64,000 bases of DNA from Curvibacter cyanobacteriorum (lineage in GTDB: Bacteria; Pseudomonadota; Gammaproteobacteria; Burkholderiales; Burkholderiaceae_C). The DNA is taken from the NCBI RefSeq assembly GCF_028649475.1, contig NZ_JAQSIP010000005.1, positions 1-64,000 on the forward strand. Reading direction: 5' to 3'. Shown one piece after another: positions 17,566-27,802 of the stretch. The translations under genes and the position numbers were made by a program. Under the pieces are notes generated by a model. The model did not search any database and was not told where the DNA came from. It was given only the letters and a program-made list of their open reading frames with translations. How positions within the stretch are numbered: the first letter of the stretch is position 1; every line of letters begins with the position of its first letter.

Positions 17566-19851
17566 TCAGGCGAAAGCGAACTGCCCTTTGCCTGCGGCCT
17601 TGGCGCGGTACATGGCCGCATCGGCGCGGGACAGCAAGATCTCGGCCGACAAGGGCTCGCCCTCGCCAGCGCTGCCACCGTGCGTCACCGTGACGCCGAT
17701 GCTCGCCGCCAGTTCGATGGGCCGCCCGCCCAGCACCACGGGCAGGGCCAATTGCTCGATCAGCTTGCTGGCCACCAGGCTGGCGTGCTCGGTGGGCTGG
17801 GACAGGCCTTCCAAGATGATGGTGAACTCGTCGCCCGCCAGGCGCGCCACGCCGTCGGTCTCGCGCACCACCGACTGCAGGGTGCGAGCGAAATGGCGCA
17901 GCACCGCATCACCGAACTCGTGCCCGTAGTTGTCGTTGTACTGCTTGAAGCTGTCCACATCGAGGAACATCAAGGCCAGACCGCTTTGCTGGCGACGCGC
18001 CCGCGCCAGCGCTTCCACCAGGCGCTGCAGAAAAGCCCGGCGATTGGGCAAGCCCGTCAGCGGGTCATGGCTGGCCTCGTGGGCCAGGCGCTGCTGCAAC
18101 TGGTATTGCTCGGTGACGTCGTGGGCCAGGATGTAGAAGCCAAACGGAGGGCCGTCCATCGCGGTGTCGGGCACAAAGGCGGCGCGCACCCGGACCTCGC
18201 CGCGGGCGGTGCTGAGGCGGCTGTCAAACGAAACGGTCTCCCCCCCCTGGGCGCGGCGCAGGTAGTCCCTGTCGGGCCTGAAAGTCACCCCTTCGAGCAC
18301 CCGCTCCACGGCTTGGCCCACGATCTGCTCCACCGGCAGACCAAACCAATGCTCATACGCGCGGTTGTTGAACTGGTAGACCAAGTGCTCGTCCACGTAG
18401 GCGATCAGCGCGGGCAGGTTGTCCGCCAGCAGGCGCAAGCGGGCCCGGCTGGTCAGCAACTCCCGCTCCACCGCCTTGCGCACCGAGATGTCGTGCAGAA
18501 AAGCGTTGACCCGCAAGCGCCCATCACGCCGGTTCTCGCTCAAGGACAGCTCGACCGGGAACAACCGCCCGTCACGGTGCTGGGCCTGGACCTCAAACCG
18601 GTGCTTGCCCGCGGGCCGACCGCCCGTGGCCCGGAACAGCGCGAACCCGCCCTGGTGCCCATGGCGGTGGTCGGCGGGCACCACCAGGTCCTCCAGGGAA
18701 CGCCCCACGGCCTCCCAAGCCGTCCAGCCCAGGGTCTGGGTGGCCGCCTGGTTCCAGTCGGTGACGCGTCCCTGCTCGTCGACCTCGATGAAGGCATCCG
18801 AGGCGTTGGCCAGGGTGGCCTTGAAATGCTCTTTCTCTTGCAACAGCGCCTGCTGCGCGGCCTCGCGCTGGGTCACCTCCAGGCTCAGGCGGGCGTTGGC
18901 CTCGCTGAGTTCGGCGGTGCGCACACTGACCCGGTGCTCCAGCTCTTGTTGCAGCACGGCCAGGGCCTGCTCGGACAGTTTGCGCGCCGTGATGTCGGTG
19001 GCCACCAGCACCCGCTCGGGGGCCTCGTCGGCCGCCCCCGACGCGGCCGTCAGCTGGGTCAACCCGACCAGGAACCAGACCAGCGACCCATCGGGCCGGC
19101 AAAACAACAGTTCCTGGGTCTGGGTGCAGTCAGGCGCGCACAGCAGGGCCTGCAGATCGCTCACCCCCTGGGGTTGGTCGCCCAGGTACAGCACCTGTTC
19201 CAGCGGGCTGCCCATCAGCTCGGCGGCCGGGCGCGCCAGCAGGCGCTCCATTTGGGCGTTGACGCGGACCCAGCGCCAGTCGGCACTGACCAAGGCCATG
19301 CCCACCGCCGCTTGCGCAAAGATGTGCTCGAACTGGGCTTCGGAACGCTGGGCACGGTGGGCGGCTTCCAGGCCCCAGAAGAACTGCTCCACCAGGTCGG
19401 CAAAGGCCCGCAGGTCGCCCAGCTCGTCAGCACTGAAATGGCGCGGCTGGCGGTCGATGAGGCACAGCGCGCCCAGGGCATGGCCCTGGCTGCTGCGCAC
19501 CGGGCAACCGGCATAAAACACAATGCCCTCGGGCGCGGTGACCAGGGGGTTGTCGCTGAAGCGGGGGTCCAGACGCGCATCGGGCACCACCATGATCTCG
19601 GTGCCCAGGATGGCATGGCCGCAAAACGACACCTGGCGCGGCACCGCCAGCTGCCCCGACCCATGGACCGCACAAACCCGCTGGACTTCCTTGCCGATCA
19701 GGGTCACGCCCGCCAGCGGCGCCTTGAAGTGCCGGGCCACCAGGCGACTGAGGCGCTCCAGTTCGGGCGGTACCTGCAGGAGGTGAGGCTCCAAAGCCTC
19801 CACGGCTTGCAGGCGCAAGACCTCGTCAGCAGGCAAACCTGGAAACTGCAT
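17566..19851 (-). CDS. GAF-PAS-PAS-PAS-GGDEF protein, probable diguanylate cyclase
   Basis: 761-residue protein without membrane segments, so likely cytosolic. Domains in order: GAF (about 25-165, with the GAF-typical PVRSSQGHALGALCLID), PAS (about 170-290), a coiled-coil linker (about 290-345), PAS (about 345-460), PAS (about 468-590), GGDEF (about 595-761). The catalytic loop reads AGDEF instead of GGDEF (near 670); the second G and the DEF acids are kept. An RxxD inhibitory site (RETD) stands exactly five residues before it. There is no EAL domain. Signal and targets are unknown; cyclic di-GMP made here could activate the PilZ-bearing BcsA encoded 25 kb away, but this is inference. Confidence 0.85.
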   Translation of the reverse strand: MQFPGLPADEVLRLQAVEALEPHLLQVPPELERLSRLVARHFKAPLAGVTLIGKEVQRVCAVHGSGQLAVPRQVSFCGHAILGTEIMVVPDARLDPRFSDNPLVTAPEGIVFYAGCPVRSSQGHALGALCLIDRQPRHFSADELGDLRAFADLVEQFFWGLEAAHRAQRSEAQFEHIFAQAAVGMALVSADWRWVRVNAQMERLLARPAAELMGSPLEQVLYLGDQPQGVSDLQALLCAPDCTQTQELLFCRPDGSLVWFLVGLTQLTAASGAADEAPERVLVATDITARKLSEQALAVLQQELEHRVSVRTAELSEANARLSLEVTQREAAQQALLQEKEHFKATLANASDAFIEVDEQGRVTDWNQAATQTLGWTAWEAVGRSLEDLVVPADHRHGHQGGFALFRATGGRPAGKHRFEVQAQHRDGRLFPVELSLSENRRDGRLRVNAFLHDISVRKAVERELLTSRARLRLLADNLPALIAYVDEHLVYQFNNRAYEHWFGLPVEQIVGQAVERVLEGVTFRPDRDYLRRAQGGETVSFDSRLSTARGEVRVRAAFVPDTAMDGPPFGFYILAHDVTEQYQLQQRLAHEASHDPLTGLPNRRAFLQRLVEALARARRQQSGLALMFLDVDSFKQYNDNYGHEFGDAVLRHFARTLQSVVRETDGVARLAGDEFTIILEGLSQPTEHASLVASKLIEQLALPVVLGGRPIELAASIGVTVTHGGSAGEGEPLSAEILLSRADAAMYRAKAAGKGQFAFA

Positions 19852-20013
19852 GAAAACTCCGCTTGTCCTGAGGGGTACAAATACTTTAGCCCGTCCGGGC
19901 CGGTTTGGGTCTGCTTTTTGGCCACCCGGGACACCCGCCGCGGGCGCTCAGGCGCCCCGCTCGGGGTGGCTGCAATTTACGCGATGTGCCAGTAACCCAA
20001 CATGTTGCAGTGC

Positions 20014-20154
20014 CATAATTCGACCTTTGAAATTTTTGGAGCAATCGCCTTGGAAACCTACCCCAGTTGGTAGCTTTCAACTCCCATGGCCGCATCGGGG
20101 TTGAAAGCCACCCCCGCCACCGCCCGAATGCAACCATGACCCACGGAGCGCGCG
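20014..20154 (+). promoter_or_regulatory. corA promoter and structured leader
   Basis: An extended -10 (TGCCATAAT, -10 hexamer 20014-20019) starts a leader of about 130 nt. The leader has two hairpins: CTACC / GGTAG (20058-20062, 20069-20073) and a longer one, CTTTCAACTCCC with GGGGTTGAAAG (20074-20085, 20097-20107), near 11 bp with one bulge. A 17-codon ORF starts in the loop of the second hairpin (ATG at 20086, stop 20137-20139) and ends 15 nt before corA; it has no clear ribosome site. The remainder of the 303-bp gap (19852-20013) is GC-rich, with no other feature seen. Confidence 0.5.
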
Positions 20155-21141
20155 ATGCTCAACATCTTTACGCTGGCCAACGGCCGCCTGTTCCAGGAAG
20201 AAATCGAGTCCCTGGAAGAGCTCTCTAAATTCCAGCCGATCTGGGTCGACCTGGAATCCCCATCGCTGGAAGAAAAGCGCTGGATCAAGCAGTACTACGG
20301 CCTGTCCATCCCGGAAGACGCGATGGACGAGGACATTGAAGAATCCGCCCGTTTCTACGAAGAAGACAACGGCGAGCTGCACATCCGCAGCGACTTCCTG
20401 ATCGCCGACGACGAAGCCCCACGCACCGTGCGCGTGGCCTTCATCCTGAACCAGCACAACACCGACCTCAAGAGCCGGGGGGTGCTGTTCTCGATCCACG
20501 ACGAGGACGTGCCGGTGTTCCGCCTGCTGCGCATGCGGGCCCGCCGCGCGCCGGGCCTGATCGAAGACGCCAAGGAAGTGCTGCTCAAGCTGTTTGACGC
20601 CGACGCCGAGTATTCGGCCGACACGCTCGAGGGCATTTACGACGAGCTCGAGAAAGCCGGCAAGCAGGTGCTGTCAGGCGATGTGACCGACTCGCTGGCC
20701 GGTGAGGTGCTGGGCGCCATCGCACGCCACGAGGACTTGAACGGCCGCATCCGCCGCAACGTCATGGACACCCGCCGCGCGGTGAGCTTCATGATGCGCA
20801 GCCGCATGCTGAACGCCGAGCAATTCGAAGAAGCGCGCCAGATCCTGCGCGACATCGAATCGCTGGACAACCACACGGCGTTTTTGTTCGACAAGATCAA
20901 CTTCTTGATGGACGCCACTGTCGGCTTCATCAACATCAACCAGAACAAGATCATCAAGATCTTCTCGGTGGCCAGCGTGGCCTTGCTGCCCCCGACGCTG
21001 ATCGCCAGCATCTACGGCATGAACTTCAAGTTCATGCCCGAGCTGGACTGGTCGCTGGGCTACCCCTACGCGCTGGGCCTGATGGCGCTGTCCGCGGTGG
21101 TGCCCATGCTGTACTTCCGCAAGCGCGGCTGGTTGAAGTGA
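20155..21141 (+). CDS. corA: Magnesium/cobalt transporter CorA
   Basis: 328-residue inner-membrane divalent cation channel. The large cytoplasmic N-terminal domain is followed by two C-terminal membrane helices; the pore signature YGMNF lies near residue 286, and the adjoining loop FMPELDWSLGYPYAL follows the family. The protein ends with the basic tail RKRGWLK. The start ATG at 20155 is preceded by GGAG nine bases upstream. It stands alone, divergent from the GGDEF gene and convergent with mtnN. Confidence 0.96.
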   Translation: MLNIFTLANGRLFQEEIESLEELSKFQPIWVDLESPSLEEKRWIKQYYGLSIPEDAMDEDIEESARFYEEDNGELHIRSDFLIADDEAPRTVRVAFILNQHNTDLKSRGVLFSIHDEDVPVFRLLRMRARRAPGLIEDAKEVLLKLFDADAEYSADTLEGIYDELEKAGKQVLSGDVTDSLAGEVLGAIARHEDLNGRIRRNVMDTRRAVSFMMRSRMLNAEQFEEARQILRDIESLDNHTAFLFDKINFLMDATVGFININQNKIIKIFSVASVALLPPTLIASIYGMNFKFMPELDWSLGYPYALGLMALSAVVPMLYFRKRGWLK

Positions 21142-21251
21142 CGCGGCCCTGAGGCGGGCTGCGGCGAGTCGACCGGGCTGCGCCTGGGCCGTGCTTCACC
21201 GCCGGGGCAGCCGTCGGGCCCCACCCCGCCGGCAGGGCACTCAGCCCCCTG

Positions 21252-22022
21252 TCAGGTACCGGTCGGGGCGGCCTGGCCGTCGAGCCAGTGCTGCATGATG
21301 AGGGTGGTGCAACGCCCCGCCACCGCCTCCAGAAAAGCAGGAAAGTCGACGTGGGCCGAGTCATCGGCGCGGTCGGAGATGGTGCGCAAAGCAGCAAAAG
21401 GCACGCCATAGTCGTGGCAGACCTGGGCCACGGCCGCGGCCTCCATCTCCACCGCCAGGGCCTGCGGCAGGCGCCGGGCCAGGGCCTGCGCCTCGTCGGC
21501 GGCCGAGACAAACCGGTCCCCACTGATCAGCAGGCCATGGTGCACCTGCATCGCGTCCAGGCCGTATTGCTGCCGCACCGGGGCCTCGAAATGCTGCGCC
21601 ACACCGTCGCGCAGGGCCTGCGCCGCGGCGCGCAAACCCGCCGCCATGCCGGGGTCACACGCGAAGCGGTCGCGTGCGTACAGCGGCACTTCGTGGCGCG
21701 GAAACAGGGGCGAGGCGTCCATGTCGTGCTGCAGACAGGCCTCGGCCACCACCACATCGCCCACGGTGACCCCGGCCCCCAGCCCCCCCGCCACGCCACT
21801 GAAGACGATGCGGGTCACCCCGAAGTGCTCGATCAGGGTGGTCGCCGTGGTGGCCGCCGCCACCTTGCCGATGCGCGACAGCGCCAGCACCACCGCCTGC
21901 CGGTCACGCCAGCGGCCGACACAGAACTCACGCCCGGCCCGCTGCTGCATTTGGGGCTCGGTCAGGCAGGCGCGCAGGCCCGCCTGCTCCTGGGGCAAGG
22001 CACTGAGAATGGCCAAGGTCAT
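21252..22022 (-). CDS. mtnN: 5'-methylthioadenosine/S-adenosylhomocysteine nucleosidase
   Basis: 256-residue cytosolic nucleosidase of the purine nucleoside phosphorylase fold, recycling methylthioadenosine and S-adenosylhomocysteine. Recognisable features are MTLAILSALPQEQAGL, the glycine-rich FSGVAGGLGAGVTVGDVVVAE, the substrate-binding AVEMEAAAVAQVC and RTISDRAD. The frame is open upstream to 22052, but the ATG at 22022 begins the first strand and has GGAG about nine bases before it. The C-terminal half departs somewhat from E. coli MtnN, so close relatives acting on other nucleosides are possible. Confidence 0.85.
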   Translation of the reverse strand: MTLAILSALPQEQAGLRACLTEPQMQQRAGREFCVGRWRDRQAVVLALSRIGKVAAATTATTLIEHFGVTRIVFSGVAGGLGAGVTVGDVVVAEACLQHDMDASPLFPRHEVPLYARDRFACDPGMAAGLRAAAQALRDGVAQHFEAPVRQQYGLDAMQVHHGLLISGDRFVSAADEAQALARRLPQALAVEMEAAAVAQVCHDYGVPFAALRTISDRADDSAHVDFPAFLEAVAGRCTTLIMQHWLDGQAAPTGT

Positions 22023-22063
22023 CGGGTTCAACTCCACAGGCGACCACGCCACCGGACGGGTCG

Positions 22064-22087
22064 AAAAAAAGGGCGGCTCAGCCGCCC
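22064..22087 (-). terminator. Intrinsic terminator of fadD
   Basis: On the minus strand, GGGCGGC-tga-GCCGCCC (7-bp perfect stem) is followed by seven T residues (A run 22064-22070 on plus). It lies 16 nt past the fadD stop and separates it from mtnN. Confidence 0.9.
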
Positions 22088-22102
22088 GGGGTCAGGAAGG
22101 AC

Positions 22103-23779
22103 TTACTTCTTGTCACGCAACTCGCGTCGAAGGATCTTACCCACCGGGGTCTTGGGCAGGTCGGTGCGGAACTCGATCAGGCGCGGCTGCTTGTAGCCCG
22201 TCAGGTTGGCGCGGCAGAAGTCGCGCACCTGGGCCTCGGTCAGGTCTGGGTTTTTCTTGACGATGACCAGCTTGACGGCCTCGCCGGTCTTCTCATCGGG
22301 CACGCCGACGGCCGCGCACTCCAGCACGCCGTCCAGGTCGGCCACCACCTCCTCGACCTCATTGGGGTAGACGTTGAAGCCGCTGACCAGGATCATGTCC
22401 TTCTTGCGGTCGACGATCTTGTAGAAGCCTTTTTCGTCCACCACGCCAATGTCGCCGGTCTTGAAGTAGCCGTCCGGGGTCATGACCTTGGCGGTTTCGT
22501 CCGGGCGCTGCCAGTAGCCCGCCATCACCTGCGGGCCCTTGATGGCGATCTCGCCGGGCTGACCCAGCGGCACCTCGAAGCCGTCGTCGTCGAGCAGCTT
22601 CAGGTAGGTGCTGGGCAAGGGCACACCGATGGTGCCGGTGTAGGCCTTGGACGTGACCGGGTTGCAACTCACCGTGGGCGAGGTTTCAGACAGGCCATAG
22701 CCCTCGCAGATCGGGCAGCCGGTCTTGTCGAGCCACAACTTGGCCACCGCGCCTTGCACCGCCATGCCACCGCCCACCGACACCTTGAGGTTGGACCAGT
22801 CGACGGTGTTGAAGTCGGGGTGGTTGGCCAGGCCGTTGAACAGGGTGTTGACGGCCGGAAAGCTGTGGAAGACATGGCGGCTCAGCTCCTTGAGCACCGC
22901 CGCCAGGTCGCGCGGATTGGGGATCAGGATCAGCTTGCCGCCGATGCGCAGCGTCAGCATCATGCCCACCGTGAACGCGAAGATGTGGTACAGCGGCAGC
23001 GCGCAAACCGCCGTGGCCTGCTGGTGCGCGGGCACCTGGCTCATGACGGGCGAGTTCCAGGCCTCCGACTGCAGCACGTTGGCGATCACGTTGCGGTGCA
23101 ACAGCACCGCCCCCTTGGAGATGCCAGTGGTGCCACCGGTGTACTGCAGCAGGGCCACATCGTCGGCCCGGATCTCAGGCCGCGTGAAACTCAGGCGGCC
23201 GCCCTGGCTGACCGCGTCGCGAAAGCGCACGGCGCCCGGCAGTTGGTACTCGGGCACCATCTTCTTGACGTGGCGCACCACATAATTGACCAGGGCCCCC
23301 TTGAGCAGGCCCAGTTCGTCGCCCATGGCGCACAGCACGATGTGCTTGACCGGCGTGTGCGCCAGGCACTGTTGCAGCGTGGTGGCAAAGTTCTCGATCA
23401 GGACAATCGCCTTGGCGCCCGAGTCCTTGAGCTGGTGCTCCAGCTCGCGCGGGGTGTAGAGCGGGTTGACGTTGACCACCACCAAGCCGGCGCGCAACAC
23501 CGCGGCCACGCAGACCGGGTACTGCGGCATGTTGGGCATCATCAGCGCCACGCGGTCGCCCTTGACCAGGCCCAGGCCCTGGAAGTACGCGGCCAGCGCC
23601 TGGCTCTGCCGGTTGGCCTGGGCGTAAGTGACGTCCTTGCCCATGAAGCTGTAGGCCACGCGGCTGGCGTATTTCTCGAAACCCTCGTCCAGCAGCGCCA
23701 CCAAAGAGGCGTAGTGGGCAGGGTCGATGTCGGCAGGCACCCCTTGCGGGTAACTGTCGAGCCAGGGGCGGTCGGTCAT
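22103..23779 (-). CDS. fadD: Long-chain fatty acid-CoA ligase
   Basis: 558-residue member of the AMP-forming acyl-CoA synthetase family. The P-loop-like motif YTGGTTGISKGA lies near residue 213, the GYGLSETSP motif and the YFKTGDIG segment follow, and the catalytic lysine is in the C-terminal PKTPVGKILRREL. Length and motifs match FadD (561 residues in E. coli). The ATG at 23779 has GGAGAG upstream. Activates imported fatty acids for beta-oxidation. Its leader has unusual structure (separate entry). Confidence 0.94.
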   Translation of the reverse strand: MTDRPWLDSYPQGVPADIDPAHYASLVALLDEGFEKYASRVAYSFMGKDVTYAQANRQSQALAAYFQGLGLVKGDRVALMMPNMPQYPVCVAAVLRAGLVVVNVNPLYTPRELEHQLKDSGAKAIVLIENFATTLQQCLAHTPVKHIVLCAMGDELGLLKGALVNYVVRHVKKMVPEYQLPGAVRFRDAVSQGGRLSFTRPEIRADDVALLQYTGGTTGISKGAVLLHRNVIANVLQSEAWNSPVMSQVPAHQQATAVCALPLYHIFAFTVGMMLTLRIGGKLILIPNPRDLAAVLKELSRHVFHSFPAVNTLFNGLANHPDFNTVDWSNLKVSVGGGMAVQGAVAKLWLDKTGCPICEGYGLSETSPTVSCNPVTSKAYTGTIGVPLPSTYLKLLDDDGFEVPLGQPGEIAIKGPQVMAGYWQRPDETAKVMTPDGYFKTGDIGVVDEKGFYKIVDRKKDMILVSGFNVYPNEVEEVVADLDGVLECAAVGVPDEKTGEAVKLVIVKKNPDLTEAQVRDFCRANLTGYKQPRLIEFRTDLPKTPVGKILRRELRDKK

Positions 23780-23883
23780 TTTGTCTCTCCAGACTCATTT
23801 TTAGGAATGGGGAACGCGGGCCCTGAGTCCTGTCAGGCCCGCGTCAGCACAACTCCCTATTTTCGCTGGAATTTGACTCAAAT
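23780..23883 (-). promoter_or_regulatory. fadD leader with long hairpin and operator-like palindrome
   Basis: Two elements precede fadD. A perfect 13-bp palindrome ATTTGACTCAAAT (23871-23883) lies about 95 bp upstream of the start codon and could be an operator. A 12-bp hairpin, ACGCGGGCC(C)TGA with TCAGGCCCGCGT (23814-23826 and 23833-23844; one bulged C, 6-nt loop), lies about 35 bp before the ATG, with no T run after it. No other feature is seen in the rest of the gap to pntB. Confidence 0.4.
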
Positions 23884-23988
23884 AAACGCAGTAGACGATG
23901 CCTGCCCGGCAAAGCCCGGTTCAGGCACCGTCCGCGGCACCGCGGGCCGGGCGACCGGTGGCCGCGCCAGCCATGGCGCACCGCCCCG

Positions 23989-25428
23989 TCACTCGACGGC
24001 TTTGACCATGTCCTCGACCACCTTCTTGGCGTCACCAAAGACCATCATGGTCTTGTCGAGGTAGAACAGCTCGTTGTCCAGCCCGGCGTAACCGGCGGCC
24101 ATGGAGCGCTTGTTGACGATCACCGTCTTGGCCTTGTAGGCCTCGAGGATGGGCATGCCGTAGATTGGGCTGCCCTTGACATGCGCGGCCGGGTTCACCA
24201 CGTCGTTGGCGCCCAGGATGATGGCCACATCGGCCTGGCCGAATTCGCCGTTGATGTCCTCCATCTCGAACACCTGGTCATAGGGCACCTCGGCCTCGGC
24301 GAGCAGCACGTTCATGTGGCCCGGCATGCGACCGGCCACCGGGTGGATCGCGTACTTGACGGTGATGCCCTTCTCGGTGAGCTTGGCAGCCAGCTCCTTG
24401 ACCGCGTGCTGGGCGCGCGCCACGGCCAGGCCATAGCCCGGCACGATGACCACGGTCTCGGCGTTGGACAGCACAAAGGCCGCGTCGTCGGCGCTGCCGC
24501 TCTTGACGTTGCGCTGGGCCTGCCCACCGCTGGCCGCCGTGGCCGCCTCGCCGCCAAAACCGCCCAGGATCACGTTGAAGAACGAGCGGTTCATGGCCTT
24601 GCACATGATGTAGCTCAGGATGGCCCCCGAGCTGCCCACCAGCGAACCGGCAATGATCAGCATCGCGTTGTTGAGGCTGAAGCCAATGCCCGCCGCGGCC
24701 CAGCCCGAGTAGCTGTTGAGCATGGACACCACCACCGGCATGTCGGCGCCGCCGATCGGGATGATGATCAGCACCCCCATCACAAAGGCCAGTGCCAGCA
24801 TCGCGAAGAAGGCGGTCCAGTTCTCGGTCGCCATGAAGGTCAGCCCCAGGCCCACGGTGGCCAGCCCCAGCACCAGGTTGAGCATGTGCTGGCCGGCAAA
24901 CTGCACCGGCGCCCCCTGGAACAGGCGGAACTTGTACTTGCCCGACAGCTTGCCGAAGGCGATCACCGAGCCGCTGAAGGTGATGGCGCCGATCGCCGCG
25001 CCCAGGAACAGCTCCAGCCGGTTGCCGGCCGGAATCGGCTCGCCCTTGGCCTGCACGATCTGGAAGGCATGGGGCTCGGCCACAGCCGCGACCGCAATGA
25101 ACACCGCCGCCAGGCCGATCATGCTGTGCATGAAAGCCACCAGCTCGGGCATCTTGGTCATCTCGACGCGCTGCGCCATGAAGGCCCCCGCGCCGCCGCC
25201 GACCACCAGCGCGGCCAGCACGTAGCCCAGGCCGCCCACACTGGACAGGCCCGCCGTGCCGGACAGCTTGACGATCAAGGCGGCCGTGGTCAGCACGGCG
25301 ATCGTCATGCCGATCATGCCGAACAGATTGCCGCGGATCGAGGTCGTGGGGTGGGACAAGCCCTTCAGCGCCTGGATGAAACAGACGCTGGCCACCAGGT
25401 ACAAGAGGGTGACGAGGTTCATGCTCAT
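23989..25428 (-). CDS. pntB: NAD(P) transhydrogenase subunit beta
   Basis: 479-residue inner-membrane protein that, with PntAa and PntAb, couples hydride transfer from NADH to NADP+ to proton entry. The N-terminal 270 residues hold about eight membrane helices; the C-terminal domain binds NADP(H), with the GYGLAVARAQHAV nucleotide loop and DVAIILGANDVVNP. The ATG at 25428 (MSMN) overlaps the pntAb stop (ATGA), indicating coupling. Length is close to E. coli PntB (462). Confidence 0.96.
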   Translation of the reverse strand: MSMNLVTLLYLVASVCFIQALKGLSHPTTSIRGNLFGMIGMTIAVLTTAALIVKLSGTAGLSSVGGLGYVLAALVVGGGAGAFMAQRVEMTKMPELVAFMHSMIGLAAVFIAVAAVAEPHAFQIVQAKGEPIPAGNRLELFLGAAIGAITFSGSVIAFGKLSGKYKFRLFQGAPVQFAGQHMLNLVLGLATVGLGLTFMATENWTAFFAMLALAFVMGVLIIIPIGGADMPVVVSMLNSYSGWAAAGIGFSLNNAMLIIAGSLVGSSGAILSYIMCKAMNRSFFNVILGGFGGEAATAASGGQAQRNVKSGSADDAAFVLSNAETVVIVPGYGLAVARAQHAVKELAAKLTEKGITVKYAIHPVAGRMPGHMNVLLAEAEVPYDQVFEMEDINGEFGQADVAIILGANDVVNPAAHVKGSPIYGMPILEAYKAKTVIVNKRSMAAGYAGLDNELFYLDKTMMVFGDAKKVVEDMVKAVE

Positions 25429-25748
25429 GCTGCGTCTCCCTGCTTGGCCGGGGCCTTTTTGTCTTTCTTGCGGAACATCTCCAGCATGCGCCGGGTGACC
25501 AGGAAACCACCGAAGACGTTGACCGCCGCCAAGGCCACCGCCAACACCCCCATGGTCTTGCCCAGGGGGGTCTCGGTGAGTGCCGCGGCCAGCATGGCCC
25601 CCACGATCACAATGGCCGACACCGCGTTGGTCACCGCCATCAGGGGCGTGTGCAAGGCTGGGGTGACCGTCCAGACCACGTGGTAGCCCACGTAGATGGC
25701 CAACACAAAAATGATCAGGTTGATCAAGGTAGGGGATACGACGTCCAC
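25425..25748 (-). CDS. pntAb: NAD(P) transhydrogenase subunit alpha 2
   Basis: 107-residue membrane part of the alpha subunit, split from the soluble NAD(H)-binding part as in many alpha- and betaproteobacteria. Three membrane segments are visible: LINLIIFVLAIYVGYHVVW, LMAVTNAVSAIVIVGAMLAAA and the segment around VLAVALAAVNVFGGFLV, followed by a lysine-rich tail. It ends in the 4-nt overlap with pntB and starts 11 nt after the lipoprotein gene. Confidence 0.95.
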   Translation of the reverse strand: MDVVSPTLINLIIFVLAIYVGYHVVWTVTPALHTPLMAVTNAVSAIVIVGAMLAAALTETPLGKTMGVLAVALAAVNVFGGFLVTRRMLEMFRKKDKKAPAKQGDAA

Positions 25749-25759
25749 GGCGGTTCTCC

Positions 25760-26502
25760 TCAGTGGGGTAAAGGCATCGGGAAGGCGGGTAACAACAAGG
25801 CACCGTCAAGCGACGCTGCGCTGACGCGCGCCGCCTGAGCCACCTGCTGCGCCCAGATCAGGGCCGGCTGACCGGACACCAAAAAGTCATCGTTGTTGCG
25901 CGTGCTCGGCTGCACCAGCTGGCGGTTCACCAGCACCTGCACCGACACATACGCCCCGGCTTCCGTGTTGTAGCGGAAGTTCAGGTAGCCATAGGGCTTG
26001 AGCGCGGCCACTTGCAGGCGCGTCAAGTAGGCGGACACCACCGGGTAGCTTTTGGCCAACCAGTCGTAACCATCGGCCCAGCGCTTGAAGCGCAGGCAGT
26101 CGATGCGGGTCGGGCTTTTGGCAGCCCGGTCGTCGACGTAGACCCCGCGCTCTTCGGGGCAGGCGTTGACGCCAAAGTGGCGGTCCTTGACGTCGCCACT
26201 GCGGTTGGCTTGCACCACAAAGACGGCCAGCAGCGGCGCGTCCTTGCCGGGGGCTCGCAGGCCGAACACCCGGGTGGGCAAGGCCGTGGGCGCACCGTTT
26301 TTGTCCACCGCGTCCAGCGCTTCGTCGCCACCGCCGAGCTCGACCCAGGCCTGCTCGGATGGCAGGGTCACCTGCACCCGGCCCGCGGTCGGGCTGTTGG
26401 GCGGCACCACCGAGCAGGCGCCCAGCCAGGCCACCCCCAGCGCCACCGCAGCCCAGCGCAGCCAGCGCCCCAGCGACATGCCATTCATCAAACCCATCAC
26501 CT

Positions 26503-26506
<4 letters not shown>
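25760..26506 (-). CDS. Lipoprotein of unknown function inside the pnt operon
   Basis: 248-residue product I do not recognise. It has a signal peptide (basic SLGRWLRW, then a hydrophobic core) ending in WLGAC, with the lipid-modified cysteine at residue 31. The mature part is about 217 residues, with two further cysteines (NACPEERGVYV and RIDCLRF) that could form a disulfide, a tryptophan-rich centre and a C-terminus rich in alanine. The start overlaps the pntAa stop by 4 nt (ATGA) and the stop lies 11 nt before pntAb, so it is fully embedded in the operon. Its role there is unknown. Confidence 0.75.
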
Positions 26507-27645
<1,139 letters not shown>

Positions 27646-27802
27646 GGGACTCTCCTCGTGGATGGTTGCAAGCTTGTCAGAAACTGATCCGGAGCTTACA
27701 TGATGCCGCCATGGCGCTGGTGTCCAAACGGAGACGCTGACCCGCCGCCGCCACACGTCCGTCGTGGCGCCCGCGCGTCAAGCCAGCGTCATGTCAAACG
27801 GG

